Origin: Pyramidobacter sp. C12-8 | GTDB taxonomy: Bacteria > Synergistota > Synergistia > Synergistales > Dethiosulfovibrionaceae | Direction: 5' to 3' | Length of the DNA: 64,000 nucleotides | Assembly (NCBI RefSeq): GCF_002007215.1 | Contig: NZ_MUHX01000002.1 | Coordinates: forward strand, 1 to 64,000 | Shown here: positions 56,761 to 64,000 of the stretch, piece by piece | How the letters are laid out: every line of letters begins with the position of its first letter | Numbering within the stretch: the stretch's first letter is position 1 | Translations under genes and position numbers: made by a program | The notes under the pieces: generated by a model | The model's input: only the letters and a program-made list of their open reading frames with translations | The model's database searches: none | What the model was told of the DNA's origin: nothing

Positions 56761-57099
56761 ATGAAAACTCCGGCACTCAAGATCTATCGCGAACGTCCCA
56801 TTATGGGCTGCGGCTGAAGCACCGCCATCTACACCGAGAACGAGTTGAAACATTTTCCCGGTGCAGCCAACCGCGTCGCGGTTGGGCAGCTTTACATGAA
56901 GCTCAAAGAAGAGTATGGTCCCCGCCTCGACATCAACTTCTACGACCCGCGCTGTTTCGTATTTCTCTTCGACACGCTGCGCTATCGCCTGCGCGGCGAC
57001 GAAGTCACCTGGGTGCTGAACGGCAAGGTGATCTTCCGCGGCATTCCCGAGTGGGAAAACCTGAAAGACGCTATCGACGGCGTCCTTCCAGCCTCGTAG
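56761..57099 (+). CDS. candidate selenoprotein: small thioredoxin-like protein with in-frame UGA
   Basis: Reading the frame from ATG 56761 (AAAGGAG, 6 nt upstream) gives 18 codons, a TGA (56815-56817, codon 19), then 93 more to TAG (57097-57099): 112 aa in all if UGA is selenocysteine. The site reads C17-G18-U19-S-T, a redox-type Cys/Sec pair right after a first beta strand, and the remainder ('RYRLRGDEVTWVLNGKVIFR') fits a small thioredoxin/ArsD-like fold; it resembles the thioredoxin-like (seleno)protein group called SaoT, which I could not verify. A 6-bp stem GCACCG/CGGTGC (56819-56824 / 56859-56864) follows the UGA. Alternative: a nonsense mutation. Confidence 0.65.
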
Positions 57100-57108
57100 A
57101 TACAAGAC

Positions 57109-57152
57109 GAGACCGTCCCGGCCTGCAGCGGGCCGAGACGGTCTCTTTTTTC
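57109..57152 (+). terminator. terminator of the phosphomutase-ybaK-selenoprotein run
   Basis: GAGACCGTC / GACGGTCTC outer stem with inner CCCGGCC/GGGCCG pairing, then TTTTTT. Confidence 0.85.
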
Positions 57153-57214
57153 GTATCCGCGTGAAAACGAACTCGATGCCGATTTTACTTAAAAAATTTA
57201 ATTGGGACTCACCA

Positions 57215-58537
57215 TCAGTCGTGATAGCGCAGATCGATGCGCAGGATCCGCCGCGGACGGCCTGCCGCGGCCTGCGGCTCCTTTCCCAGCACGGTCAGAT
57301 AGCGAAACTCCTCCAGCTTCTGCAGCAGCCTGTTCATGCTGCGCAGCGACAGCGAGCAGTAACGCGCCAGTTCGGACGAAGTGACCGTGTCGGTCCGGTA
57401 TTGCAGAAGGGCCTGCTCGATCTTGCTCAGCGATCTGATCCCGATCCCGGTCTGCACGGAGATCTGGCGCAGATTTTCGTTGAACAGCCCTTTCGCGTCG
57501 GGATCGCCCGACAGCGAGATCGGGCCGAAAAAATGCCCTCTCTCGTCAAGACCGTAACAGCAAGATGCCGGGCTTCTTCGGCTTCTCTGCTGCGCCTTGT
57601 CGGCCGCGTAACGGGCCTCCCGGGCCGTATACCCGATGCCGATGCCCGCCGAAATCTTCTCCAGACAGGGATTTTGAAAGGGCATGTGCAGCAGACTGAG
57701 ACCGGTGAAGTTCCCCGTCTCGGCCATCAGCGTCCTCAGATCGCACGCCACGTAATAGTCAGCCATGTCCGTCTGAAACACGGCGCCGCCGAGATGCTGC
57801 GCAAAATAGCAGACGGACTCGCCGATCTGCGCCTGCAGTCTCAGCGTCTGCAGCTCGCTGTACATGTGCATCTCGCGGCTCAGCTGGAATTCCGGCCGGA
57901 TCACGACCACCGCGGGAAGGTTTCTTTCGGCAACGGTGATCTGATGTCTCAGCAGCAAAAACTGGAGCTTCTGCTGCAGAAGAGAAAAATTCGGACCGGT
58001 CTTGATCGAAGGGATCCCCATCGCCCGAAGTTTTTCGTAGATCTTCTCCAGTCCCGTCACGCACAGATCCGCCCTGCCGGTGCGGTAATTTTCCGCGTGA
58101 TATTGAACGACCTGCTGAAAATAATCTTCGGCCATGATGTCAAAGCGGGTATTGTAAAGCCGCACGCTTTCTTCGGTCCCCTTCAGCTCTTCGCGTATCT
58201 CTTCGATGATTTCATCGTCAAAACCGTCCATGCTGACGTTCTGGATCCTGTTTTTGTATTTCAGTCCCGCCTTGACGAGCGCGCACATGGTCGACAGCAT
58301 GTTGCGCGGCATAAAATCCCACGGGACCGCGGGTTGGAGCAGAGACGTCGCGTACAGATAAGGCGTCTGTCCCGTGAAAAGCAGAGCGTCGCATTTCCTC
58401 TCGTTTTCTTCGATCAGTTTTATCGCCTCGTGAAAATCCCGATACGCCAGAGGCATCAGCTGTACGGAAAACCGAGCCGATCTTTTCTGCAGGATTCTCA
58501 GACTTGTCTCGGGGCCAATCACGCCAATGATCATCAT
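57215..58537 (-). CDS. multidomain transcriptional regulator (sensor + GGDEF-like + winged helix)
   Basis: 440 aa from ATG 58537 (GAGGGAACG upstream). An N-terminal PrpR-N-like sensor region ('IGVIGPETSLRILQKRS', 'LLFTGQTPYLYATSLLQPAV'), a middle part with 'ISAGIGIGYTAREARYAADKAQ' typical of GGDEF-like/GTP-cyclohydrolase III folds without a full GGDEF loop, and a C-terminal winged helix ('TVTSSELARYCSLSLRSMNRLLQKLEEF', cited in parts). I recognise no named protein. Divergent from the transporter at 58733, which it probably activates. Confidence 0.75.
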   Translation of the reverse strand: MMIIGVIGPETSLRILQKRSARFSVQLMPLAYRDFHEAIKLIEENERKCDALLFTGQTPYLYATSLLQPAVPWDFMPRNMLSTMCALVKAGLKYKNRIQNVSMDGFDDEIIEEIREELKGTEESVRLYNTRFDIMAEDYFQQVVQYHAENYRTGRADLCVTGLEKIYEKLRAMGIPSIKTGPNFSLLQQKLQFLLLRHQITVAERNLPAVVVIRPEFQLSREMHMYSELQTLRLQAQIGESVCYFAQHLGGAVFQTDMADYYVACDLRTLMAETGNFTGLSLLHMPFQNPCLEKISAGIGIGYTAREARYAADKAQQRSRRSPASCCYGLDERGHFFGPISLSGDPDAKGLFNENLRQISVQTGIGIRSLSKIEQALLQYRTDTVTSSELARYCSLSLRSMNRLLQKLEEFRYLTVLGKEPQAAAGRPRRILRIDLRYHD

Positions 58538-58612
58538 CGTTCCCTCGCGATAGAGAAATCTTGCCCGTTCCGCATGGTTCGGACATGCCGCTTCATTGTA
58601 CGCGGCCATTGC

Positions 58613-58662
58613 ATTAAGGTCAAATTAAGGTCGTTTTATAGCATCCAAGACGCCCATATAAT
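58613..58662 (+). promoter_or_regulatory. activator-type promoter of the transporter gene with TTAAGGTC direct repeats
   Basis: TTAAGGTC occurs twice, ~11 bp apart (58614-58632), directly upstream of a weak -35; the -10 is TATAAT (58657-58662). This placement suits an activator such as the divergent regulator. Confidence 0.5.
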
Positions 58663-58732
58663 GAAATAAGCAGTGAATTTATTTTTACAAACGAATTCAT
58701 TGCGCTTCATTCCCGAAAAGGAGGTTCTCTTC

Positions 58733-59938
58733 ATGTATTGGGCTCTTCTCGTCGTGTTCGGCATCTTCGCGCTGGGAGATTACCTTGGCGTCGTCTCGAA
58801 GGCTCGCCTCTCCTCCGTGTTCGTCGCCCTGATGTGCTTTCTGGTGCTGTTTCTGAGCGGCGTTCTGCCTCAGGATCTAATTAAGATCGCCGGACTCACC
58901 GATTTGGCTAAAATGGCGACGCCGTTTCTCGTTTTCTCCATGGGCTCGTCCATCAACCTGTCGCAGATGCGCAGGGAATGGAAAGTCGTCGTCATGTCGC
59001 TGGCGGCGATGCTGGTCGCCGTCGTCTCCGTACTTGCCGTCGCGCCGCTGATCGGCATGCAGAGCGCTCTGGTGTGCATTCCTATCGTCAACGGCGGCAT
59101 CGTCGCCACGCAGATCATGACCGCCGCCGCTCTCGAAAAAGGATTCGGCCTGGCCGCCGCGCTCGGCACGCTGGTATTCGCCGTGCAGAAATTCGTCGGC
59201 ACCATCCCCGCCTCGCACTTCGGCCTCAAGGAAGCGAAGCTGCTGGTCAGCGACTACCGCGAGAAAAAGGCCCAGGGCATCGATCTTTTAAAGGCCGCTC
59301 AGCCGCAGGGCCACCAGGAAACGGACGCTCAACCGAAGAAAGTTCCGTTCTGCGTCCGGTACGACAAATATTACACCGTCTACATGACGCTCGGCATCGC
59401 AGCCGCAGTCGCCTACGTCAGCAGCCTGATCGCCAGGGTCACGGGCATCGCCGCTTCGATCTGGTGCCTGCTTTTCGGCATGCTGCTCAATCAGCTGCAT
59501 CTGATCCCTTCGCGTATCCTCGACCGGGGAAAGTCGAGCGGGCTGTTCATGACGGCGACGTTTTGCAGTTTGATCCCCGCCCTGGCGAAGATCGAGCTCT
59601 CCGACATGGGCAGCATGGCCGTCAGTCTGGCGCTGGTATTCGGGGCGGTGCTGATCGGTACTTTCCTGCTGCTCTACGTCCTGCCGCTGTGGAAGTTCAT
59701 CGGCTCGCGCAACATGGTGGTCGGCATCGCCATGTCGCAGCTGCTGGGATTCCCCGCCACGTTCCTGATCGTCAACGAAGTGGCGACGGCCGTCGCGCGG
59801 AACGACGACGAGAAAAACTACGTCGTCGAGAAGCTGACGCCGGCCTTCGTCGTGTCGGGCTTCGTCTCCGTGACGACGTTCTCGATCATCATGGCGGGGA
59901 TTTTCGCCTCTTTCCTGCATCTGTTCCCGGCGCCGTAA
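58733..59938 (+). CDS. multi-pass membrane transporter, sodium/glutamate-symporter-like
   Basis: 401 aa from ATG 58733 (AAAGGAGG ~8 nt upstream; the earlier in-frame ATG at 58673 lacks one). About ten transmembrane helices in two halves separated by a soluble loop (residues ~175-215, Q/K-rich). 'VNGGIVATQIMTAAALEKGFG' and 'QLLGFPATFLIVNEVATAVA' resemble repeat motifs of two-domain ion-coupled carriers such as GltS, but the match is not decisive. Next to gamma-glutamyltransferase, so glutamate or a gamma-glutamyl compound is a reasonable substrate guess. Confidence 0.7.
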   Translation: MYWALLVVFGIFALGDYLGVVSKARLSSVFVALMCFLVLFLSGVLPQDLIKIAGLTDLAKMATPFLVFSMGSSINLSQMRREWKVVVMSLAAMLVAVVSVLAVAPLIGMQSALVCIPIVNGGIVATQIMTAAALEKGFGLAAALGTLVFAVQKFVGTIPASHFGLKEAKLLVSDYREKKAQGIDLLKAAQPQGHQETDAQPKKVPFCVRYDKYYTVYMTLGIAAAVAYVSSLIARVTGIAASIWCLLFGMLLNQLHLIPSRILDRGKSSGLFMTATFCSLIPALAKIELSDMGSMAVSLALVFGAVLIGTFLLLYVLPLWKFIGSRNMVVGIAMSQLLGFPATFLIVNEVATAVARNDDEKNYVVEKLTPAFVVSGFVSVTTFSIIMAGIFASFLHLFPAP

Positions 59939-60070
59939 ATCCGGCCACGAAAAACACGAACGAAACCGACGGATCTGTTTTATAATAGCGGCGGCCTCGA
60001 AAAAACGCTCTGCACCGTCAGGCGCCGTGCGAGTCCGCCCACAACTCAAGGAAAGCCGGAGGGAAAAATC

Positions 60071-61678
60071 ATGAAATTCGACATGCTGAATTATCGTTAT
60101 CCGTCTCGCCGCAGCGTCATTTACGGGCGCAAAGGCATGGTCTGCACCTCTCAGCCGCTGGCCGCCCAGGCCGGACTGGACATTCTGAAAAAGGGAGGCA
60201 ACGCCGTCGACGCCATGATCGCCACGGCGATCTGCATGACCGTATTGGAGCCCACGGGAAACGGGCTCGGTTCGGACGCGTTCGACCTCGTCTGGTTCGG
60301 CGGCAGACTTTACGGGCTCAACGGCAGCGGCGGCGCCGCGAAGCTTCAGACCCTCGAGAAGATGAAGGCCAAAGGCTACGATTCCATGCCGCAGCGCGGC
60401 TGGGACTCCGTCACGGTGCCCGGCGCCGTATCGGCCTGGAGCGAACTGCACCAACGTTTCGGACGCTTGCCCTTCAAAGACCTGTTCACTGCCGCCATCG
60501 ACTACGCCGAAAACGGCTATCCCGTCCACCCCATCGTCGGCCGTCTTTGGAACGACGCGGCCAAAGTCTTCATGCCGTTCAAGGACAAGCCGGAATTCCG
60601 TCCGTTCTTCGAAACGTTCCTCAAAAACGGCGCCCCGGCCATCGGCAGCCTGGTCAAACTCCCCGATCACGCCAGAACCCTGCGCGAACTTGCCGAGACG
60701 AACTGCGAGAGCTTTTACCGCGGCCGAATCGCCGCGGCGTTCGACGCGTTCTCGAAAGAGACGGGCGGCCTCCTGCGCGCCGAGGACCTGGCGGCGTACC
60801 GGGCCGAATGGGTCGAACCGATCACGACCAACTACAAAGGCTACGAAGTCTGCGAAATCCCGCCCAACGGCCACGGCATCGTCGCGCTGATGACGCTGAA
60901 CATGCTGCAGAAGATGGACACCTCGCTGGGGCGCGACGCCGAGCCAACGGTCCACAAACAGCTGGAAGCGATGAAGCTGGCTTTCATCGACGGACAAACC
61001 TACATCGCCGACCCGCGCTTCATGAAGATGAAGACGGATTTTCTGCTCAGCGACGCCTATGCCGCGGGACGCAGCGGCGAAATCGGCGCAGAGGCGCTGC
61101 TGCCGAAACCCATCGATCCGCAGTGCGGCGGCACGGTTTACATGTGCGCCGCTGACAGCGAGGGCAACATGATCTCGCACATCCAGAGCAACTTCCGCGG
61201 CTTCGGCAGCGGCATCGTCATCCCCGGCTGCGGTATCGCGCTGAACGACCGCGGCAACGGCTTCAAGCTCGATCCGCAGTCCGACGACTGCATTGCCCCG
61301 GGCAAGAAGCCCTACCACACCATCATCCCCGGATTCCTGATGAAGGACGGCCGGGCCGTCGGTCCTTTCGGCGTCATGGGCGGCTTCATGCAACCCCAGG
61401 GCCATGTGCAGGTGCTGATGAACATGATCGATTACGGCCTCAATCCCCAGGAAGCTCTCGACGCGCCGCGCTGGCAGTGGATCGGCGGCAGGAAGGTGGA
61501 ACTGGAAGCCGGCTTTGACCCCGCCGTGGCCGAAGGGCTGAGCAAACGCGGTCACGAAGTGACCGTCACCAGCGACTTCCTCAGCTTCGGACGCGGTCAG
61601 ATGATCCTGCGCGGCGACGACGGCGTGCTCATCGGCGCCACCGAGCCGCGCACCGACGGCTGCGTCGCCGCCTGGTAA
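60071..61678 (+). CDS. ggt: gamma-glutamyltransferase family protein, cytoplasmic
   Basis: 535 aa N-terminal nucleophile hydrolase. Autocleavage site 'CGGTVYMCAADSEGNM' with the nucleophile Thr355, 'NGGGGAA'-like 'GSGGAAKLQTL', and 'GGFMQPQGHVQVLMNMIDYG' of the small subunit. No signal peptide, unlike many Ggt proteins. Splits gamma-glutamyl compounds such as glutathione. The usual TxHxSV after the nucleophile reads TVYMCA, a difference to test. Downstream of the transporter by 132 nt and followed by a terminator. Confidence 0.9.
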   Translation: MKFDMLNYRYPSRRSVIYGRKGMVCTSQPLAAQAGLDILKKGGNAVDAMIATAICMTVLEPTGNGLGSDAFDLVWFGGRLYGLNGSGGAAKLQTLEKMKAKGYDSMPQRGWDSVTVPGAVSAWSELHQRFGRLPFKDLFTAAIDYAENGYPVHPIVGRLWNDAAKVFMPFKDKPEFRPFFETFLKNGAPAIGSLVKLPDHARTLRELAETNCESFYRGRIAAAFDAFSKETGGLLRAEDLAAYRAEWVEPITTNYKGYEVCEIPPNGHGIVALMTLNMLQKMDTSLGRDAEPTVHKQLEAMKLAFIDGQTYIADPRFMKMKTDFLLSDAYAAGRSGEIGAEALLPKPIDPQCGGTVYMCAADSEGNMISHIQSNFRGFGSGIVIPGCGIALNDRGNGFKLDPQSDDCIAPGKKPYHTIIPGFLMKDGRAVGPFGVMGGFMQPQGHVQVLMNMIDYGLNPQEALDAPRWQWIGGRKVELEAGFDPAVAEGLSKRGHEVTVTSDFLSFGRGQMILRGDDGVLIGATEPRTDGCVAAW

Positions 61679-61710
61679 AACGGGTCGCCCTTCTCCGCTC
61701 AGAAACACAC

Positions 61711-61775
61711 AAACGCCAAGCGGCCGAGAACTGATGCATTCATTTGAATCATCAGATCCCGGCCGCTTGGTTTGT
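61711..61775 (+). terminator. terminator after ggt
   Basis: CCAAGCGGCCG / CGGCCGCTTGG outer stem with inner CTGATG/CATCAG, followed by TTTG. Confidence 0.75.
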
Positions 61776-61828
61776 CCTGCGGAGGACATCGTCGGTCACG
61801 CGACCGACCCTTTTCGTTTTGTGAGTTT

Positions 61829-63028
61829 TCAGCGTTTGTTTTTGATCGTCTTGGGATTGCCCTTGCCGTTCCGCCACAGGATCACGGACCAGTAGAAGCG
61901 GCTCATTTCGCGGAAATCGCGCGGCTTGACGCCGAGGATGCTCTCCAGCTTTTCAAGGCGGTAATCCACCGTGGTGCGATGCACGTGCAGCAGCTCGGCG
62001 GCGCGCACGACGCTGAAGCCGCTTTCGCACCAGGCCGCGATCGTCTCCTGCAGTTCCTCGCCGTCAGTCCGCACGAAAAGCGGCGCCAGTTCGCGCTCCA
62101 CCATGCTGTCGAGCAGGCGGGGCTCGGAACAGAGCAGCAGTTCCTCGACGCGAAAATCGGTGATGATGTGGACTTTGTCGCGCGGGAGCAGTTTGCTGCC
62201 GACGCCCAAGGCGACCTGCGCCTCGCGATACGACGAGACTAGGCCGGGAATGCCGTCCTGCACGCTGCCGATGCCGACCGCGGCGGAAAAACCGCGGCGC
62301 TTGAGCTGGTCGGTCAGCTGCAGGCACTGCTCGCGCACCGCCACGTAGAACTTGTCGCGATTGAACTCGCGCCCGCGCATGGCGCTGCGGAAGACCACGT
62401 AGCGGTGCGGGCCGACGCTGCCGGAAACGTCGCCGGGAGCGTTGAAGATCTGGCGGATGTCCATCAGCGTGCGGTCGCGTTCGGGATAGTCGCCGTCCTC
62501 GCTGCTCTGCGACGACGTGTCGATCTCGATCACCGAATAGGCCAGCGTCTTGTCGTAGCCCATCAGCGCCGCCTTGGTCTCGATCACCTGCGGATCGTTG
62601 ATGCCGGGGCGGAACAGGGCGATGTCGGCCACCAACGCCTGCAGGTTGCGCTCGCGTTCCAGCAGTTCGCGCGTGATCATGCGCTCTTTCAGGTACAGCT
62701 CAGCCTGGCTTTTGACGAGCTGAGCGAACGGCTTGACCTTTTCGGGATCGCCCGTGATAGCGATCGTGCCGATCACATGCTGCTCAGTATCGAGGATCGG
62801 ATAGGTGACGCCGGGCTTGACGCCTTTCAGACGGCGGGCGTCCTCTTCCGTTTCCCAGCGGGACTGCCCCGTGCGCCCGACAATGGCGCACGCCTCGTTC
62901 AGCGTGCCGATACCGCGGTCGAGGTCGCTGCAGCCGATCGTGATTCCGTCGGTATCGGTGATGACGACGTCGTATCCGATGACGCGGGAAATGTTTTCCG
63001 CAAGTTCCTGAGCAATAGGTCTAAGCAT
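61829..63028 (-). CDS. cdaR: CdaR-family (sugar-diacid type) transcriptional regulator
   Basis: 399 aa from ATG 63028 (GGGAGGAG upstream). N-terminal sugar-diacid-recognition/PAS-like region ('PIAQELAENISRVIGYDVVI', 'VIGTIAITGDPEKVKPFAQL'), a central GGDEF-like region, and a C-terminal PucR-type helix-turn-helix ('AAELLHVHRTTVDYRLEKLE', residues ~350-370). CdaR in E. coli responds to glucarate/galactarate/glycerate; the effector here is unknown. Convergent with ggt across a terminator. Confidence 0.9.
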   Translation of the reverse strand: MLRPIAQELAENISRVIGYDVVITDTDGITIGCSDLDRGIGTLNEACAIVGRTGQSRWETEEDARRLKGVKPGVTYPILDTEQHVIGTIAITGDPEKVKPFAQLVKSQAELYLKERMITRELLERERNLQALVADIALFRPGINDPQVIETKAALMGYDKTLAYSVIEIDTSSQSSEDGDYPERDRTLMDIRQIFNAPGDVSGSVGPHRYVVFRSAMRGREFNRDKFYVAVREQCLQLTDQLKRRGFSAAVGIGSVQDGIPGLVSSYREAQVALGVGSKLLPRDKVHIITDFRVEELLLCSEPRLLDSMVERELAPLFVRTDGEELQETIAAWCESGFSVVRAAELLHVHRTTVDYRLEKLESILGVKPRDFREMSRFYWSVILWRNGKGNPKTIKNKR

Positions 63029-63383
63029 GTGTCTCCTCCCGGACATTGTGTAATTGCGGCGTATCTGCCTGATTTTGACGGGAATTAAGGCAAGTTTTTT
63101 TCGCCGACAAGTTTATCAGAGATCTTTCGTAACGAAATTTTATTTCGTTACGAAAAAACTTTTAAGTCATATAGACGCATTCCAACATGTATTATAATAC
63201 CACTTTCGGCATTTTTGTGGAGCTCATTTTCATTTATTCGTCTCAAGATTTTGAGATTTTTATGAACAAAAATGTAGGGCGATCCGCGTCGTCCCGTCAT
63301 ATTTTCGGCAACTTGCCTGATTTCATCGGATGAATCACGCCCAAACAGCAGAAACGGCTCGCCACAAATCATCGAAAAAGATA
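63029..63383. other. intergenic region with a perfect palindrome
   Basis: 355 bp with no supported gene (a 74-codon minus-strand frame at 63148-63372 has no ribosome site and unnatural composition). TTTCGTAACGAAAT-TTT-ATTTCGTTACGAAA (63125-63155) is a near-perfect inverted repeat ~100 bp upstream of cdaR; GTATTATAATAC (63189-63200) may be a -10 element. A possible cdaR operator region. Confidence 0.4.
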
Positions 63384-64000
63384 CTACAGCACAAACGGAT
63401 CTTCCATTAAAACACGCTCAATATGACGACAACGGCCGGTTTTACGCCCCTCTTCACAGGTACAACAGCGATGCTCCACGTCCACGGCAAATTCTTCGCC
63501 GTTTTCCTCCACGAGCCATACCTTTGCTCCGACCCGCCGAAGTTCGGGGCCGCCGGCCTTTCCCGCCGACAGCCCTCGGGCTGCGGCGAAATTATCAGCC
63601 TGCTTTTCAAGAATCGGCTCGCCGGGATCCAAAGGCACGCTCTCGATGAATTCGCCCTTGTCCAGCGCCACGTTGGACAGGCGGTCGGCTTCGGCGTTCC
63701 GGGCCCTCGGCACCCAGCGGCAGCGCGCTTGCAGAGCGCGCATACGCTCGATGATCGGCTCGGCCAGCGCTTTCAGACGGGGTTCTTTGATCTTCCACTG
63801 CCCCGTTACCTGCGATATCACCAGTTTGCTGTCGCCGCAGATTTCCGCGTTCTTCAGACCGCGGCGTTCAAGCTCGTCAAGCAGCAGACTCAGCGCCATA
63901 TACTCCGCCTCGTTGTTGGTCTTCATGCCCAACGGCAGCGCACGGCGCCAGATCACCCGCTCGCCGTCGTAAATCACCATGCCGGCACCGGCGTCGCCGG
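63384..64000 (-). CDS. RNase H-like protein fused to a SWIM zinc finger (runs off right edge)
   Basis: At least 205 codons; the frame is open to the right edge, so the true start and the first catalytic Asp lie outside. The RNase HI-type core is visible: 'NNEAEYMALSLLLDELE' (Glu), 'CGDSKLVISQVTGQWKIKE' (Asp), 'RNAEADRLSNVAL' (last Asp). The C-terminal ~75 residues carry a SWIM-type zinc motif: Cys-x-Cys ... Cys-x-His in 'CTCEEGRKTGRCRHIERV'. SWIM domains bind DNA or proteins, so this resembles a nuclease with an added nucleic-acid-binding tail. Neighbours to the right unknown. Confidence 0.88.
   Translation of the reverse strand, partial: GDAGAGMVIYDGERVIWRRALPLGMKTNNEAEYMALSLLLDELERRGLKNAEICGDSKLVISQVTGQWKIKEPRLKALAEPIIERMRALQARCRWVPRARNAEADRLSNVALDKGEFIESVPLDPGEPILEKQADNFAAARGLSAGKAGGPELRRVGAKVWLVEENGEEFAVDVEHRCCTCEEGRKTGRCRHIERVLMEDPFVL

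Noticed and set aside
58537-58733. Sigma-54 promoter before the transporter
   Set aside because: No GG-N10-GC element; a TATAAT -10 with upstream direct repeats fits sigma-70 with an activator better.
63148-63372. 74-codon minus-strand frame
   Set aside because: No ribosome site, unusual composition, contains the palindrome region; no similarity recognised.

Overview
The window is GC-rich, densely packed bacterial chromosome. Gene content and order suggest an anaerobic member of the Synergistota (Pyramidobacter-like). This is inference from the combination of KorDABC, NfnAB, a FapR/FabK-type fatty-acid operon with PlsX, tilS-hpt-ftsH, AckA and amino-acid/peptide genes; no rRNA or other phylogenetic marker is present to prove it. 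The core is housekeeping. The accessory DNA lies at 1-3.4 kb and 13.2-17.2 kb.

Layout. 1-3.5 kb: a truncated ISNCY-type transposase, tRNA-Pro(CGG), smpB-ssrA (trans-translation), then an island with two overlapping small membrane-anchored, phage-lysis-like genes and a DinJ/YafQ toxin-antitoxin pair, bracketed by two direct copies of a ~150-bp palindromic MITE-like repeat. 3.5-13.1 kb: IclR regulator, trpS, a hypothetical/flippase/methyltransferase operon, a TtcA-like tRNA thiolase, pgi, and nfnAB behind a structured leader. 13.2-17.2 kb: a third MITE copy with swapped arms, a Cys-rich small protein whose stop codon comes from the MITE, an NTF2-like protein, and a UvrA-like ABC-F/drug-resistance type ATPase broken by a 2-nt deletion in its second Walker A.

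17.2-24.6 kb: rlmD, then an acpS-nnrD-tsaE-tsaB-korDABC series with overlapping genes. 24.7-26.1 kb: tRNA-Val(GAC) and msrAB. 26.1-32.7 kb: uvrB-uvrA-rlmB-proC. 32.8-36.7 kb: tilS-hpt-ftsH. 36.8-43.6 kb: fapR-plsX-fabK-fabD-fabG-acpP-fabF-rnc, with a FapR-box-like palindrome at its promoter and no fabH. 43.8-45.8 kb: ackA-yceD-rpmF. 45.9-53.6 kb: tmcAL, coaD-rsmD-trmB, mrp, a LacI regulator with a ThrRS-like/uridine-kinase protein, and two small hypotheticals. 53.7-57.1 kb: AEC transporter, phosphomannomutase, YbaK deacylase and a small thioredoxin-like protein with an in-frame UGA (candidate selenoprotein). 57.2-63 kb: a locus that looks devoted to amino-acid/gamma-glutamyl uptake and breakdown (novel multidomain regulator, divergent membrane transporter, gamma-glutamyltransferase, CdaR-type regulator). 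63.4-64 kb: an RNase H fused to a SWIM zinc finger, running off the right edge.

Most interesting items: the UGA-containing thioredoxin-like gene (56761-57099); the MITE family with its arm-swapped copy and bracketed lysis/TA island; the structured nfnAB leader; the regulator/transporter pair with TTAAGGTC repeats; and a 50-aa gene whose stop codon sits in the loop of its own terminator.
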